DNA from: Salvelinus alpinus
Lineage: Eukaryota; Chordata; Actinopteri; Salmoniformes; Salmonidae
Length of the DNA: 64,000 nucleotides
Assembly (NCBI RefSeq): GCF_045679555.1
Contig: NC_092120.1
Coordinates: 9,351,805-9,415,804 of the forward strand
Direction of reading: 5' to 3'
Part shown: one piece after another, positions 25,984 through 36,502 of the stretch
How positions within the stretch are numbered: position 1 is the first letter of the stretch
Layout of the letters: the number at the start of each line of letters is the position of its first letter
Program-made: the position numbers and the translations under genes
The notes under the pieces: generated by a model
The model's input: the letters and a program-made list of their open reading frames with translations, nothing else
Told to the model about the DNA's origin: nothing
Database searches by the model: none

Positions 25984-27150
25984 ATGGAGCAATTCATACT
26001 GGTACTTGTGGTGATTACAACATGTGCTGTATGTCAAGGTAAGTTAGTCAGTGTGATGATGGTAATGAAATTCTTTTATAGTCAAATGTATTTCGGGGAT
26101 TTTTGTTCACTCACTTAACTTTTGCTAGACTGCATTTTGCACCATTTTTTTTAAAGTTGGGTGAAATGTAAAAGCTAAAATAAGACCACAGACTAAAGGT
26201 GTAATTAAGAAAGATGTTTTGATCAGGAAAAATCTGTTCTCTCTCTACATATCTCTCAGGTAAAATGTTGACCTTTCCACAAGAGACCAACACAGCTCAT
26301 GTGAGACTGACCTCTAGAGAGAGATGCACTGCTATCACCGTTTGTCTCCGGTAAACACTGACATCTCTCACACTGAAACTGAAGTTTATTTTTATTGACT
26401 AACTTATTAAAACAAATGGCTGTTATAGTTAAGTATTTTTGCTACTTGTATGGTGTTATCCATGACTGAACCTTAACCATTTCTCACCATGCTTAACCGT
26501 TTCTCCCATTCCCTCTATAGGGCTCTACAGGTACTTTTATCATCTTTAAGAGGATGTTGGCAGGTGAGATCGAACAACGTTCCAAGAACGGCGCAGCAGT
26601 CTTTGATGACCAGGACTACACCCTCAACTCCTGGCACTGTATCTGCTCCACTTTGGCCTCTGAGGGCTTGGACAGGTGTGGCTGCACAGAAAAGCAAGCA
26701 CCAGGAAATTCTTCCAATCTGAAGCCATCAAAGAAAAACATAATCCTTGGACAGGTAGGATTAGTACAAAACATGGCTGTTTTAAATGAAACCCTATTCC
26801 CCATAGTGTTACTCTTGGCCACATACAGTAGAGCTCTAGTGAAATAAAGCATTCAACACTGAACAGAACAAGAAGGCATTCTATTACTGAACACATTTTC
26901 CTGTTTCAGGAGCAGGTTAAGTTTGGTTGGCTTTTCGCCCGGCAGCAGTCGTTCATTGGCCTGCTGACGGATGTCCACATGTGGGACAACATGCTGTCTC
27001 CCTGTGAGATCCAGAGGTACACTAACCAGACAAACTTCACCCCTGGAAACATTCTCAACTAGGGGGCCCTGGACTTTCTGACTACAGATTGAGTACTGCT
27101 AGAGAACAAGCAGTCAGACTGTAACCATGAAAACGTTTAATCAACCAAAT
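25984..27150 (+). pseudogene. Pentraxin (CRP/SAP-like) copy B, pseudogene with all four exon positions
   Basis: Exon 1 (25984-26038): signal peptide MEQFILVLVVITTCAVCQ. Exon 2 (26260-26350): LTFPQETNTAHVRLTSRE and TAITVCLR, the usual start of the pentraxin domain. Exon 3 (26521-26754): FIIFKR, DYTLNSWHCICSTLAS and NIILGQ. Exon 4 (26910-27062): SFIGLLTDVHMWDNMLSPCE and TPGNILN, then TAG where copy A has Trp (LNWKALDF). Exon 3 lacks its first part, and its frame no longer fits exon 2. Without the block after LN, the final beta-strand region is lost. Splice sites look normal. Non-functional. Confidence 0.86.
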
Positions 27151-27344
27151 GAAGTTTCTATCATGCTTTCTGGTAACGTTCTGCAATTCTCAATTGAAAT
27201 GCCACACCTACTTTCCGGATGGCTCATATCAGTTGTGCTGACATCGGGTGCAACTTTCACTGGGGATGACGGGAACATGACTCCACCCCCAGCCACATTC
27301 TGAAATAGCATTTTTTTAAATGTTTCCCTCTGGTATCATTGCAC

Positions 27345-27925
27345 TATAATACCAGCACTCCAGTACCATGTCAACAATGAAGAGGCGACTCCGGGATGCT
27401 GGCCTTCTGAAACCAGCCTACCTGACCGCTCTTAAGCATTTGCATGGTCTTAAAGCACTCCAGTACCATGCATCCCGGAGTCGCCTCTTCACTGTTGACA
27501 TTGATACTGGTGTTTTGCGGGTACTATTTAATGAAGCTGCCAGTTGAGGACTTGTGAGGCATCTGTTTCTCAAACTAGACACACTAATGTGCTTGTCCTC
27601 TTGCTCAGTTGTGCACCTGGGCCTCCCACTTCTCTTTCTATTCTGGTTAGAGCCAGTGTGCGCTTTTCTGTGAAGGGAGTTGTACACAGCATTGTAAGAG
27701 ATCTTCAGTTTCTTGGCAATTTCTCGCATGAAATAGCCCTAATTTTTCAGAACAAGAATAGACTGAGATTCAGAAGAAAGTGCTTTGTTTCTGTCCATTT
27801 TGAGCCTGTAATCTAACCCACAAATGCTGATGCTCCAGATACTCAACTAGTCTAAAGAAGGCCAGTTTTATTGCTTCTTTAATCAGAACAACTGTTTTCA
27901 GCTGTGCTAACGTAATAATCACAGC
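27345..27925 (-). mobile_element. Rearranged Tc1-like fragment with internal inversion
   Basis: The minus strand 27729-27418 reads MREIAKKLKISYNAVYNSLH, SGRPRCTTEQEDKHI and VSMSTVKRRLRDA: the N-terminal DNA-binding half of a Tc1-type transposase. The segment coding MSTMKRRLRDAGLLKP appears a second time on the plus strand at 27368-27415. The two copies form a 28-bp inverted repeat. The catalytic half is missing. Confidence 0.75.
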
Positions 27926-30085
27926 ATTATTATCTCAGACCATAGCCCTGTCCAGCTAGATAACCGCTTTCCGGACAGTACAGTGTCACAATGCGCATGG
28001 CGACTTGACCCACTACTATCCTGTAGTGCCTTTAAAAAAAACATTTCAACTCACATTGATGTCTTTGTACAGATCAACTGCACCCCTGATGGGTCTCTCT
28101 CTACTGTGTGGGAGTCGTTAAAAGCATATCTAAGGGGCCAAATTATTTCATACACAGCGTATGACAACAAACAGCGCACCAGATGCTTATCGGAGCTAAC
28201 TCAACTCATTCTAGACATGCCTCTTCTCCGACTCGTGAATTCTACAAAGAGATTGTCAAAATCCAATTGGTGTAGCAATCTGTCCACTAAACAAACGGAG
28301 CAGCTTCTGTTTAAGTCGAGGCAAAAATTCTATGAACACAGAGAGAAATCTGGAAAGTTGTTATCTTACCAGCTTTGACAATCCGCTGCTCGCAGCACCA
28401 TACCTGAAATCTGTGTTGCAGCTGATTTAACTTCTACCAATCCCAAAGAAATCAATCAATTTAAGCAATTCTACTCTGCTCTTTACTCGTCAGAGGCTCT
28501 TCCTGACACCTCGTATGCATGCATTTCTAGACAATCTGGACATCCCCTGTCTCAATTCAGATGAACAAACCAACATGGATGCCTCAATAAGTGATGATGA
28601 AGCTACTCTGGCAGTCCAGTCCATGCAGAGCCGTAAAGCTCCTGGGCCTGAGGGCTTCCCTATTGAATTTTATAAAGCATTCTCCTCTAAATGATCCCCT
28701 ATCCTCAGCTCAATGTAAAATGAAATCCTTTCTAGTCAGAAACTGCCACAGACACTTACCCAGGCGACTATTTCGATGTTGCTTAAAGACAAGAATCCCA
28801 TAGACTGTGGCTCATACCGCCCTATAAGCCTTTTGTGCTGTGATTATGAAATTCTCACTAAGGTCCTCTCGTGCCGTTTGGAGACAGTGATGCCAAATAT
28901 AATTAACTCTGACCAAACTGGATTTATCTCAGGTAGGCAATCTTTCTGTAATATGCTCCGGCTATTTAATGTTCTTTACTCTGGGGGGGGGGGGGGGGCA
29001 GCCAGTGTTGCTGTCTATCCTCTTTCCTATTTGATATGGCTATTGAGCCTCTTGCTATTGCCCTGCGGGCAGAGGAGAGGATTAAGGGGCAACATAACTC
29101 ACAAGGTGTCCTTACATGCAGACAATCTTATTTTATACATCGCTAAGCCTGTGGAGTCTATACCCTATCTCTTGGACATGCTACAAGGTTTTGGGACATT
29201 CTCTGGTTATAAGTTAAACCTAACAAAAAGCGTGCTCCTCCCCGTTAATCAGTTAGCAGAAGGAATTGGGTATGCCAATTTCCCATTTAAGGTGGCGCAT
29301 CAGGTGTTTAGTTATTTGGGGATAAAGATCACGTGCTCATTTAAGACGCTTCAAAACACTCCTGGTGCGCACTAAGCAGGATTTCATAAGGTGGTCGTCT
29401 CTTCCCATTTCATTAACGGGTCGCATTAATTCTGTTAAGATGACTGTACTACCTACTCTAGGTTTTTGTACTTATTCCAAATGATTCCCATGTTTCTGCC
29501 AAAGTCGATGTTCAAACAACTGGACAGCTACATTTCCAACTTAATTTGGAATAAATCAAATTCACAAATGAGAAAGGTAGATCTAGAGACCTAAGCCCGC
29601 GGGGCCTATACATTTTTTTTACACTATTACTACTACTGGTCAGCAAATATATCTAAATGTGTTAATTGGGTTTCTACATTTGAAAACAAGGATGGCTCAA
29701 CTTGGAACATCATGGAGTTAGTCAAGCCTTCCAACTTCTCCTGTCTTGCTCCCCAATGCCCATGAACCTTGGCACCCATGTTTTGAACTTCATTGTTAAG
29801 AACTCCCTTAAAATCTGGTCCCAATTCCGAAGTCAATTTAGCCTTAAACAAGCAAGCGGCTTCTCTCTAACATCTAATCATCTCTTCCCAGCGTCACAGA
29901 TTGACATGGCATTCCAGTTCTGGCATAGGAACGGTCTGGTCTTTTTTTGTGACCTATTTGTTGATAAGACATTTGTCTCATTTGATACTCTGAGGGTTGA
30001 CAATATTCCCAATACCTACTTTTAGATGCTTGCAATGAATCCACCTTCCTATGCAAATACAAAATCTGCATGGGAGCAAGACATA
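27926..30085 (+). mobile_element. L1-like LINE ORF2 fragment, degenerate
   Basis: Reads ISDHSPV-like sequence at the start, WRLDPLLSCSAFKKNI, LFKSRQKFYEHREKSGKLLS (to 28378), a broken KAPGPEGFPIEFYKAF (28635-28680), IDCGSYRPISLLCCDYEILTK and SDQTGFISGRQ (28800-28940), and HADNLILYIAKP (29120-29155), where an FADD-type catalytic box is expected and only one of the two Asp remains. YLGIKIT follows. Order and motifs match an L1-type endonuclease/reverse transcriptase protein. Stops and frameshifts are frequent, and a G16 run lies at 28983-28998. Confidence 0.8.
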
Positions 30086-30690
30086 GTTGAAGTTTACATA
30101 CACATCAGCCAAATAAATTGAAATTCCATTTTTCACAATTCCTGACATTTAATCGTTGTAAACATTCCCTGGTTTAGGTCAGTTAGGATCACCACTTTAT
30201 ATAAGAATGTGAAATGTCAGAATAATAGTAGAGAGGAGGATTTATTTCAGCTTAAATTTCTTTCATCACATTCCCATTGAGTCAGAAGTTTACATGCACT
30301 CAATTAGTATTTGGTAACATCGCCCTAAACAATTTAAACTTGGGTCAAGCATTTCGTGTAGCCTTCCACAAGCTTCCCTCAATAAGTTGGGAGAATTTTG
30401 GCCCATTCCTCCTGACAGAGCTGGTGTAACTGAGTCAGGTTTGTAGGCCTCCTTGCTCGCACATGGTTTTTCAGTTCTGCCCACACATTTTCTATGGGAT
30501 TGAGGCCAGGGCTTTGTGATGGCCACTCCAATACCTTGACTTTGTTGTCCTTAAGTCATTTTGCCACAACTTTGGAAGTATGCTTGGGGTCATTGTCCAT
30601 TTGGAAGACCCATTTGCGACCAAGCTTTAACTTCCTGACTGATGTCTTGAGATGTTGCTTCAATATATCCACATAATTTTTGTTTCTCAT
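30086..30690 (-). mobile_element. Sleeping Beauty-type Tc1 fragment
   Basis: It begins with a shortened terminus (AGTTGAAGTTTACATACA) and contains the CAGAAGTTTACATGCACTCA block at 30281. The minus strand encodes the C-terminal transposase region ([19 protein letters not shown] near 30475-30535). It stops abruptly near 30690 inside the transposase. The motif has Gly for Asp in PDLNP, and frames are broken. Confidence 0.85.
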
Positions 30691-30764
30691 GTTTCTTTGA
30701 CTTATACCTCTGTCAATTTGCATCTGAGTCAGTGTGGTACATTAGCAATGGTTAAATCCATCAC

Positions 30765-31205
30765 TGTAATGGCTGTCAAAGTCGTTCTCCTCCTCAGACG
30801 AGGAGGAGCATGGATCGGACCAAGATGCGGATTGATAATTGTACATGTTTAATGTAAATAACAAGAAAACACTACAAACTACAAAACAACAAACGTGACA
30901 TACCTCAAAACAGTCCTGTGTGGTCCAAACACTGACACAGGAAACAAACACCCACAAAAGCCTACTGCCTATGGCTACCTTAAATATGGCTCCCAATCAG
31001 AGACAAATGAATGACAGCTGTCTCTGATTGAGACCCAATCTAGGCAGCCATAGACATAACTAGACAACCTAACAAACACTATCCCATACACATACAACAC
31101 CCATAGACTAACCAAACACACACAACATACAATGCCCACCCCAACTCACGCCCTGACCAACTAAACATAATCAAAATAACATAAAAATAGGTCAGGAACG
31201 TGACA
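30765..31205 (-). repeat. 3' LTR of the compact element
   Basis: 441 bp on the minus strand, from TGTCACG at 31205 to ...TTACA at 30765. An ATG at 30846-30844 opens a frame reading MYNYQSASWSDPCSSSSEEE up to the LTR end; 82 bases from the ATG to the end leave a remainder of one. Blocks shared with the other LTRs include the GGTCAGGAACGTGACA end on the plus strand and the CAATCAGAG/TCTGATTG arms near 31000-31030. Confidence 0.85.
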
Positions 31206-33186
31206 TAACCCCCCCCTCAAGGTGCGTACTCCGAACGCACCACCAAAAGTCTAGGGGAGGGTCTGGGTGGGCATCTGTCCACGGTGGTGGCTCCGGCTCT
31301 GGACGCTGTCCCCACACCACCATAGTCACTCCCCGCTTCCGTATCCCCCACCCAATGACCACCCTCCAACTAAACCCACCTAACTGAAGGGGCAGCATCG
31401 GGATAAGGGGCAGCACCGGGATAAGGGGCAGCACCGGGATGAGGGACGGCAGCTCCGGGCTGAGGGACGGCAGCTCCGGGCTGAGGGACGGCAGCTCCGG
31501 GCTGAGGGACGGCAGCTCCGGGCTGAGGGACGGCAGCTCCGGACTGGCTGGCGGATCCTGGCTGGCTGGCGGATCCTGGCTGGCTGACGGCTCTGGCCGG
31601 TCATGGCTGGCTGACGGCTCTGGCTGGTCATGGCTGGCTGACGGCTCTGGCTGGTCATGGCTGGCTGACGGCTCTGGCTGGTCAGATCTGGCGGAAGGCT
31701 CTGGCTGATCCGGTCTGGCGGAAGGCTCTGGCTGATCCGGTCTGGCGGAAGGCTCTGGCTGATCCGGTCTGGCGGAAGGCTCTGGCTGATCCGGTCTGGC
31801 GGAAGGCTCTGGCTGATCCGGTCTGGCGGAAGGCTCTAGCGGCTCCTGTCTGGCGGACGGCTCTAGCGGCTCCTGTCTGGCGGACGGCTCTGTAGGCTCA
31901 TGGCAGACGGGCGGCTTTGCAGGCTCATGGCAGACGGGCGGCTTTGCAGGCTCATGGCAGACGGACAGTTCAGACGGCGTTGGGCAGACGGGCAGTTCAG
32001 GCGCCGCTGGGCAGACGGGCAGTTCAGGCGCCGCTGGGCAGACGGGCAGTTCAGGCGCCGCTGGGCAGACGGGCAGTTCAGGCGCCGCTGGGCAGACGGG
32101 CAGTTCAGGCGCCGCTGGGCAGACGGCAGACTCTGGCCGGCTGAGACGCACTGTAGGCCTGGTGCGTGGTACCGGAACTGGAGGTACCGGGCTGAGGGCA
32201 CGCACCTTAGGGCGAGTGCGGGGAGAAGGAACAGTGCGTACCGGGCTCTGGAGACGCACAGGAGGCTTGGTGCGTGGTGCCGGAACTGGAGGCACTGGGC
32301 TGGAGACACGCACCATAGGGAGAGTGCGTGGAGGAGGAACAGGGCTCTGGAGATGCACTGGAAGCCTGGTGCGTGGTGTAGGCACTGGTGGTACTGGACT
32401 GGGGTGAGGAGGTAGCGCCGGAAATACCGGACCGTGTAGGCGTACTGGCTCCCTTGAGCACCGAGCCTGCCCAACCTTACCTGGTTGAATGCTCCCCGTT
32501 GCCCGCCCAGTGCGGAGAGGTGGAATAACCCGCACCGGGCTATGTAGGCGAACCGGGGACACCATGCGTAAAGCTGGTGCCATGTAAGCCGGCCCAAGGA
32601 GACGTACTGGTGGCCAGATATGTAGGGCCGGCTTCATGACATTTGGCTCAATGCCCAATCTAGCCCTACCAGTGCGGGGAGGTGGAATAACCCGCACTGG
32701 GCTATGCACACGTACAGGGGACACCGTGCGCTCTACTGCGTAACACGGTGTCTGCCCGTACTCCCGCTCTCCACGGTTAGCCTGGTAAGTGGGCGCAGGT
32801 CTCCTACCTGCCCTTGGCCCACTACCTCTTAGCCCCCCCCCAAGAAATTTTTGGGTGGTACTCACGGGCTTTTCGGGCTTCCGTGCTAGACGCGTCCCCT
32901 CATAACTCCGGTTCCCTTCTCCGGTTGCCTCTGCTCTCCTCAGTGCCTCCAGCTGTTCCCATGGGAGGCGATCCCTTCCAGCCAGGATCTCCTCCCATGT
33001 GTAGCAACCTTTACCGTCCAATACATCGTCCCAAGTCCATTCCTCCTTCTTGCGCTGTCCCTTACTCCGTTTACACCGCTGCTTGATTCTGGATTGGTGG
33101 GTGGTTCTGTTACGGTGGTCCTCCTCCTCTTCAACCGAAAAGGAGGAGTATTGAGGGAACCAAGGCGCAGCGGGTTGTGAACACAT
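31192..33186 (-). CDS. Proline-rich, Gag-like ORF spanning LTR to LTR (664 residues from the LTR ATG)
   Basis: Not a family I can name. The frame opens in the 5' LTR (ATG at 33186-33184; an earlier in-frame ATG lies at 33237), runs through the whole internal region and stops at TGA 31194-31192, inside the 3' LTR. Order: an acidic/Ser-rich LTR-coded start; a basic stretch (KQRCKRSKGQRKK); three Trp motifs (WTWDDVLDG, YTWEEILAG, LPWEQLEALR); SPVRV and VPxPRTRP repeats; then tandem repeats of CPAAPELPV, PPVCHEPAK, EPSARPDQP, EPSASHDQP, SPELPSL and LIPVLPL; and a Trp-rich C-terminus (DFWWCVRSTHLEGG). There is no zinc knuckle, protease or polymerase motif. The open frame over 2 kb of repeats argues for coding constraint or a young copy. 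It could be a structural, Gag-like protein (inference). Confidence 0.7.
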   Translation of the reverse strand: MCSQPAAPWFPQYSSFSVEEEEDHRNRTTHQSRIKQRCKRSKGQRKKEEWTWDDVLDGKGCYTWEEILAGRDRLPWEQLEALRRAEATGEGNRSYEGTRLARKPEKPVSTTQKFLGGGLRGSGPRAGRRPAPTYQANRGEREYGQTPCYAVERTVSPVRVHSPVRVIPPPRTGRARLGIEPNVMKPALHIWPPVRLLGPAYMAPALRMVSPVRLHSPVRVIPPLRTGRATGSIQPGKVGQARCSREPVRLHGPVFPALPPHPSPVPPVPTPRTRLPVHLQSPVPPPRTLPMVRVSSPVPPVPAPRTKPPVRLQSPVRTVPSPRTRPKVRALSPVPPVPVPRTRPTVRLSRPESAVCPAAPELPVCPAAPELPVCPAAPELPVCPAAPELPVCPAAPELPVCPTPSELSVCHEPAKPPVCHEPAKPPVCHEPTEPSARQEPLEPSARQEPLEPSARPDQPEPSARPDQPEPSARPDQPEPSARPDQPEPSARPDQPEPSARSDQPEPSASHDQPEPSASHDQPEPSASHDRPEPSASQDPPASQDPPASPELPSLSPELPSLSPELPSLSPELPSLSPELPSLIPVLPLIPVLPLIPMLPLQLGGFSWRVVIGWGIRKRGVTMVVWGQRPEPEPPPWTDAHPDPPLDFWWCVRSTHLEGGVMSRS
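31400..32125. repeat. In-frame coding minisatellites inside the LTR element
   Basis: Successive tandem arrays: a 21-bp unit (GGGACGGCAGCTCCGGGCTGA, 31442-31540), 27-bp units around CTGACGGCTCTGGC (31590-31690), 27-bp units around GGAAGGCTCTGGCTGATCC (31690-31835) and 27-bp units around GGGCAGTTCAGGCGCCGCT (31985-32120). All unit lengths are multiples of three, so copy-number changes keep the ORF open. Confidence 0.85.
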
Positions 33187-33592
33187 AATATTTATTAAAG
33201 ACAAGACGAAAACACGAACTTCACTATAAACTAACAAAACAACAAACGGAGTAGACAGACCTGAACGACGAACTTACATTAAACACGAGAACGCACGAAC
33301 AGGGAAAATAGCCTACACATAAAAATGACGATGTACAACACAAACCGAACAGTCCCGTATGGTGCGACAAACACTGACACAGGAGACAACCACCCACAAC
33401 GAACACAGTGAAACAACCTACCTAAATATGACTCTTAATTAGAGGAACGCAAAACACATGCCTCTAATTAAGAGCCATACCAGGCAACCCTAAACCAACA
33501 TAGAAACACACAACATAGAATGCCCACCCAAAACTCACGCCCTGACCATCACACACATACAAAACAACAGAAAACAGGTCAGGAACGTGACA
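33108..33592 (-). repeat. 5' LTR of the compact element
   Basis: 485 bp, from TGTCACG at 33592 to ...GTAACA at 33108 on the minus strand. AATAAA (33196-33191 on the minus strand) lies just ahead of the ATG at 33186. The frame from that ATG reads MCSQPAAPWFPQYSSFSVEEE and crosses into the internal region (79 bases to the LTR end, remainder one). Confidence 0.85.
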
Positions 33593-33710
33593 ATCACATC
33601 CTTAAATGTTAAGGATGTGGAACTGATTGTCAGTCCATGTCTTTATGGGACTACTCGCCATGCTCCACTCCCAATCTGTGTACCTTCATCTCAGCTGATT
33701 TACTAGCTGA

Positions 33711-34987
33711 CAGTACAGTCGTGGAAAAAAGTATTGAGAATGACACAAATATTAATTTCCACAAAGTTTGCTGCTTCAGTGTCTTTAGATATTTTTGTCA
33801 GATGTTACTATGGAATACTGAAGTATAATTACAAGCATTTCATAAGTGTCAAAGGCTTTTATTGACAATTACATGAAGTTGATGCAAAGAGTCAATATTT
33901 GCAGTGTTGACACTTCTTTTTCAAGACCTCTGCAATCCGCCCTGGCATGCTGTCAATTAAATTCTGGGACACATCCTGACTGATGGCAGCCCATTCTTGC
34001 ATAATCAATGCTTGGAGTTTGTCAGAATTTGTGGGTTTTTTGTTTGTCCACCTGCCTCTTGAGGATTGACCACAAGTTCTCAATGGGATTAAGGTCTGGG
34101 GAGTTTCCTGGCCATGGACCCAAAATATCAATGTTTTGTTCCCCGGGCCATTTTGTTATCACTTTTGCCTTATGGCAAGGTGCTCCATCATGCTTGAAAA
34201 GGTATTGTTCGTCACCAAACTGTTCCTGGATGGTTGGGAGAAGTTGCTCTCAGAGGATGTGTTGGTACCACTCTTTATTCATGGCTGTGTTCTTAGTCAA
34301 AATTGTCAGTAAGCCCACTCCCTTGGCTGAGAAGCAACCCCACACATGAATGGTCTCAGGATGCTTTACTGTTGGCATGACACAGGACTGATGGTAGCGC
34401 ACACCGCTCAAACAATCGGAAAGGGGATTCATCAGAGAAAATGACTACCCCAGTCCTCAGCAGTCCAATCCCTGTACCTTTTGCAAAATATCAGTCTGTC
34501 CCTGATGTTTTTCCTGGAGAGAAGTGGCTTCTTTGCTGCCCTTGACACCAGGCCATCCTCAAAGTCTTCGCCTCACTGTGCGTGCAGATGCACTCACACC
34601 TGCCTCCTGAGCAAGCTCTGTACTGGTGGTGCCCCGATCCCGCAGCTGAATCAACTTTAGGAGATGGTCCTGGCACTTGCTGGTCTTTCTTGGGTGCCCT
34701 AAAGCCTTCTTCACAACAATTGAACCACTCTCCTTGAAGTTCTTGATGATCTGATAAACGGTTGATTTAGGTGCAATCTTACTGGCAGCAATATCCTTGC
34801 CTGTGAAGCCCTTTTGTGCAAAGCAATGATGATGGCACGTGTTTCCATGCAGGTATCCATGCATGATTCCAAGCACCACCCTCCTTTTGAAGCTTCCAGT
34901 CTGTTATCTGAACTCAATCAGCATGACAGAGTGATCTCCAGCCTTGTCCTCGTCAACACTCTCACACCACAGTTCTTGCGGATCATT
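33711..34987 (-). mobile_element. Tc1-like transposon remnant (family G)
   Basis: The left end near 33711 reads CAGTACAGTCGTGGAAAAAAG. On the minus strand a transposase N-terminus, 34879-34559, reads GFTGKDIAASKIAPKSTVYQ, GHPRKTSKCQD and ELAQEAGVSASARTVRRRL. Central pieces read VMPTVKHPETIHVWGCFSAKG (34250-34400), with broken catalytic motifs after that. The right end is cut at about 34990 by the next repeat. Confidence 0.8.
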
Positions 34988-35004
34988 GGGATGCTACCGT
35001 CCCA

Positions 35005-35835
35005 CCTGGCCAACATCCGGTGAAATTGCAGAGCGTGAAATTCAAATTACAAAAATCGTAATATTTAACATTCATGAAAATACAAGTGTTATACATCAGT
35101 TAAAATCTTAACTTGTTAATCCAGCAGCTTTGTCAGATTTCTAAAAGGCTTTACAGCGAAAGCACACCATGCGATTATCTAAGGACAGCGCCCGCACACA
35201 AAAGCATTACATACATTTCCACCCAAGCAGAGGTGTCACGAAAGTCAGAAATAGAGAAAATAAATCACTTACCTTTGAAGCTCTTCATCTGGTTGCAATC
35301 ACAAGGGTCCCAGCTACATAACAAATGGTCCTATTGTTCGATAAAGTACTTCATATCCCAAAAAAGTATTTCATTGGCTCGCTTGACACAGTAATCCACC
35401 GGTTTCCCACATTCAAAATGCATACAAATGAATCCCGTAAGTTACCAATAAACTTCTTCCAAACATATCAAACAACGTTCTTAATCAATCCTCAGGTACC
35501 CTAATATGTAAATCAACGATCAAATTTAAGACGGAGAATACCGGAGACCATTACCGGAGATAAATAACGAAGTGCGCGCCCTCCCTGGAATGTGCAACAA
35601 ACACTACAGCCAAAATGGGAGCCACTTAGAAAAACTACAAATTCTAGCTCATTTAAAAAAAACAAGCCTGAAACTCTTTCTAAAGACTGACATCTAGTGG
35701 AAGCCCTAGGAACTGCAATCTGGGAGGTATTCCTTTTATATTCCCTTTCCCAGCCATTGTAATCAGTGGTGAGCTGAAGAAAAAAAATCTGGATGGATTG
35801 TCCTTGGGTTTTTGCCTGCCATATCAGTTCAGCCA
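35005..35835. mobile_element. Interspersed repeat related to the piggyBac-like elements, partial
   Basis: Shares blocks with the element at 22945-24715, such as TTTACAGCGAAA-CACA (35149), CTGACATCTAGTGGAAG (35687) and the TCAGATTTCTAAAAGGCTTTACAG region. Both ends appear truncated: the left against the Tc1 at about 34990, the right against segmental duplication copy C near 35836. No gene inside. Confidence 0.6.
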
Positions 35836-36502
35836 TATCAGAGCACCATCGTGCTCCCGAACCAAGATGGCGTGTGTTTATGTACTAATTTAAAAATCAA
35901 CAAATTGCGGGAAAATACGCAATCGTGCATGACGCATTCTCAGTATGCAAAAATATGTTTAATAGTATGTGAAGTTTTGAAAATGGATATGGTTTAAATG
36001 CCAGGATGTTACTCATTTCGGCTATTCATCTAGTAGATTTCGATGCAGACTTTTCCACAATGCATTGGAAGAGGTGTGCTGTGAGTGATAGGCCCTAGTT
36101 CTTTTCAAGTAGCCAAACAACAAACCTAGGCTACTTAATTGGGAAGATGACAAACAGCAAAGCTTCTGCGGTGGTGTTCAAATGTAGGCAAAGTTTTTCT
36201 CCTTAAAATGATCACGAGTACCATTTTGCGTCATAGGCTATATCTTTGAAATATACATTTAAAAATTATTATTTTTTAACCTAAAGTGGATTTCTGTTTT
36301 CTCATTGAAAAGTGTTTCTTAATCTCTTGGCTTTCATCAGAGATTTTAAACCAAACCCTCTTTTGATTTCTGAATGTGTCTGCACCAGGGACTCGGGATG
36401 GGACTGCGTTACTGATATCATGTTAATCAGGCCTTTTGATTTGAACATATGGATTGTTTTAGTTTTGTAGGCTAGGCCAGGGTTTCCAAAACTCGGTCCT
36501 TG

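Larger units (their letters stand above)
20505..27200 (+). repeat. Segmental duplication, copy B (with pentraxin B)
   Basis: Sequence from about 20505 to 21620 and 24885 to 27200 matches 35860-36495 and 37707-40200 in the same order and orientation. Shared markers are the ACGCAATC-GCATGACG block, the (AT)n run near 21338 and 37771, GGGTATTCGGACACAGCAACTC at 24892 and 38081, and all pentraxin exons. Copy B carries a Tc1 plus piggyBac-like insertion (21622-24882); copy C carries a different Tc1 (36503-37706). About 100 bp near 20660 are missing relative to copy C. Confidence 0.88.
30765..33592 (-). mobile_element. Complete compact LTR element, single ORF, no pol
   Basis: Two direct terminal repeats (30765-31205 and 33108-33592) enclose 1902 bp. 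ATCAC flanks both sides exactly (30760-30764 and 33593-33597). Read on the minus strand, the LTRs begin TGTCACG and end in TACA/AACA, and a G-rich purine tract (31209-31216) lies just before the 3' LTR, as in LTR retrotransposons. A tRNA primer site next to the 5' LTR is not obvious. There are no reverse transcriptase, integrase or protease motifs in any frame. The only long frame is the proline-rich ORF at 31192-33186. The element must have moved with enzymes from elsewhere (inference). Confidence 0.85.

Noticed and set aside
31863-32597. Second long open frame on the minus strand and frames on the plus strand inside the LTR element
   Set aside because: They overlap the 664-codon frame in a GC-rich tandem-repeat region. 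Repeat units that are multiples of three keep all frames open. Only the main frame links the LTR start, internal region and stop.
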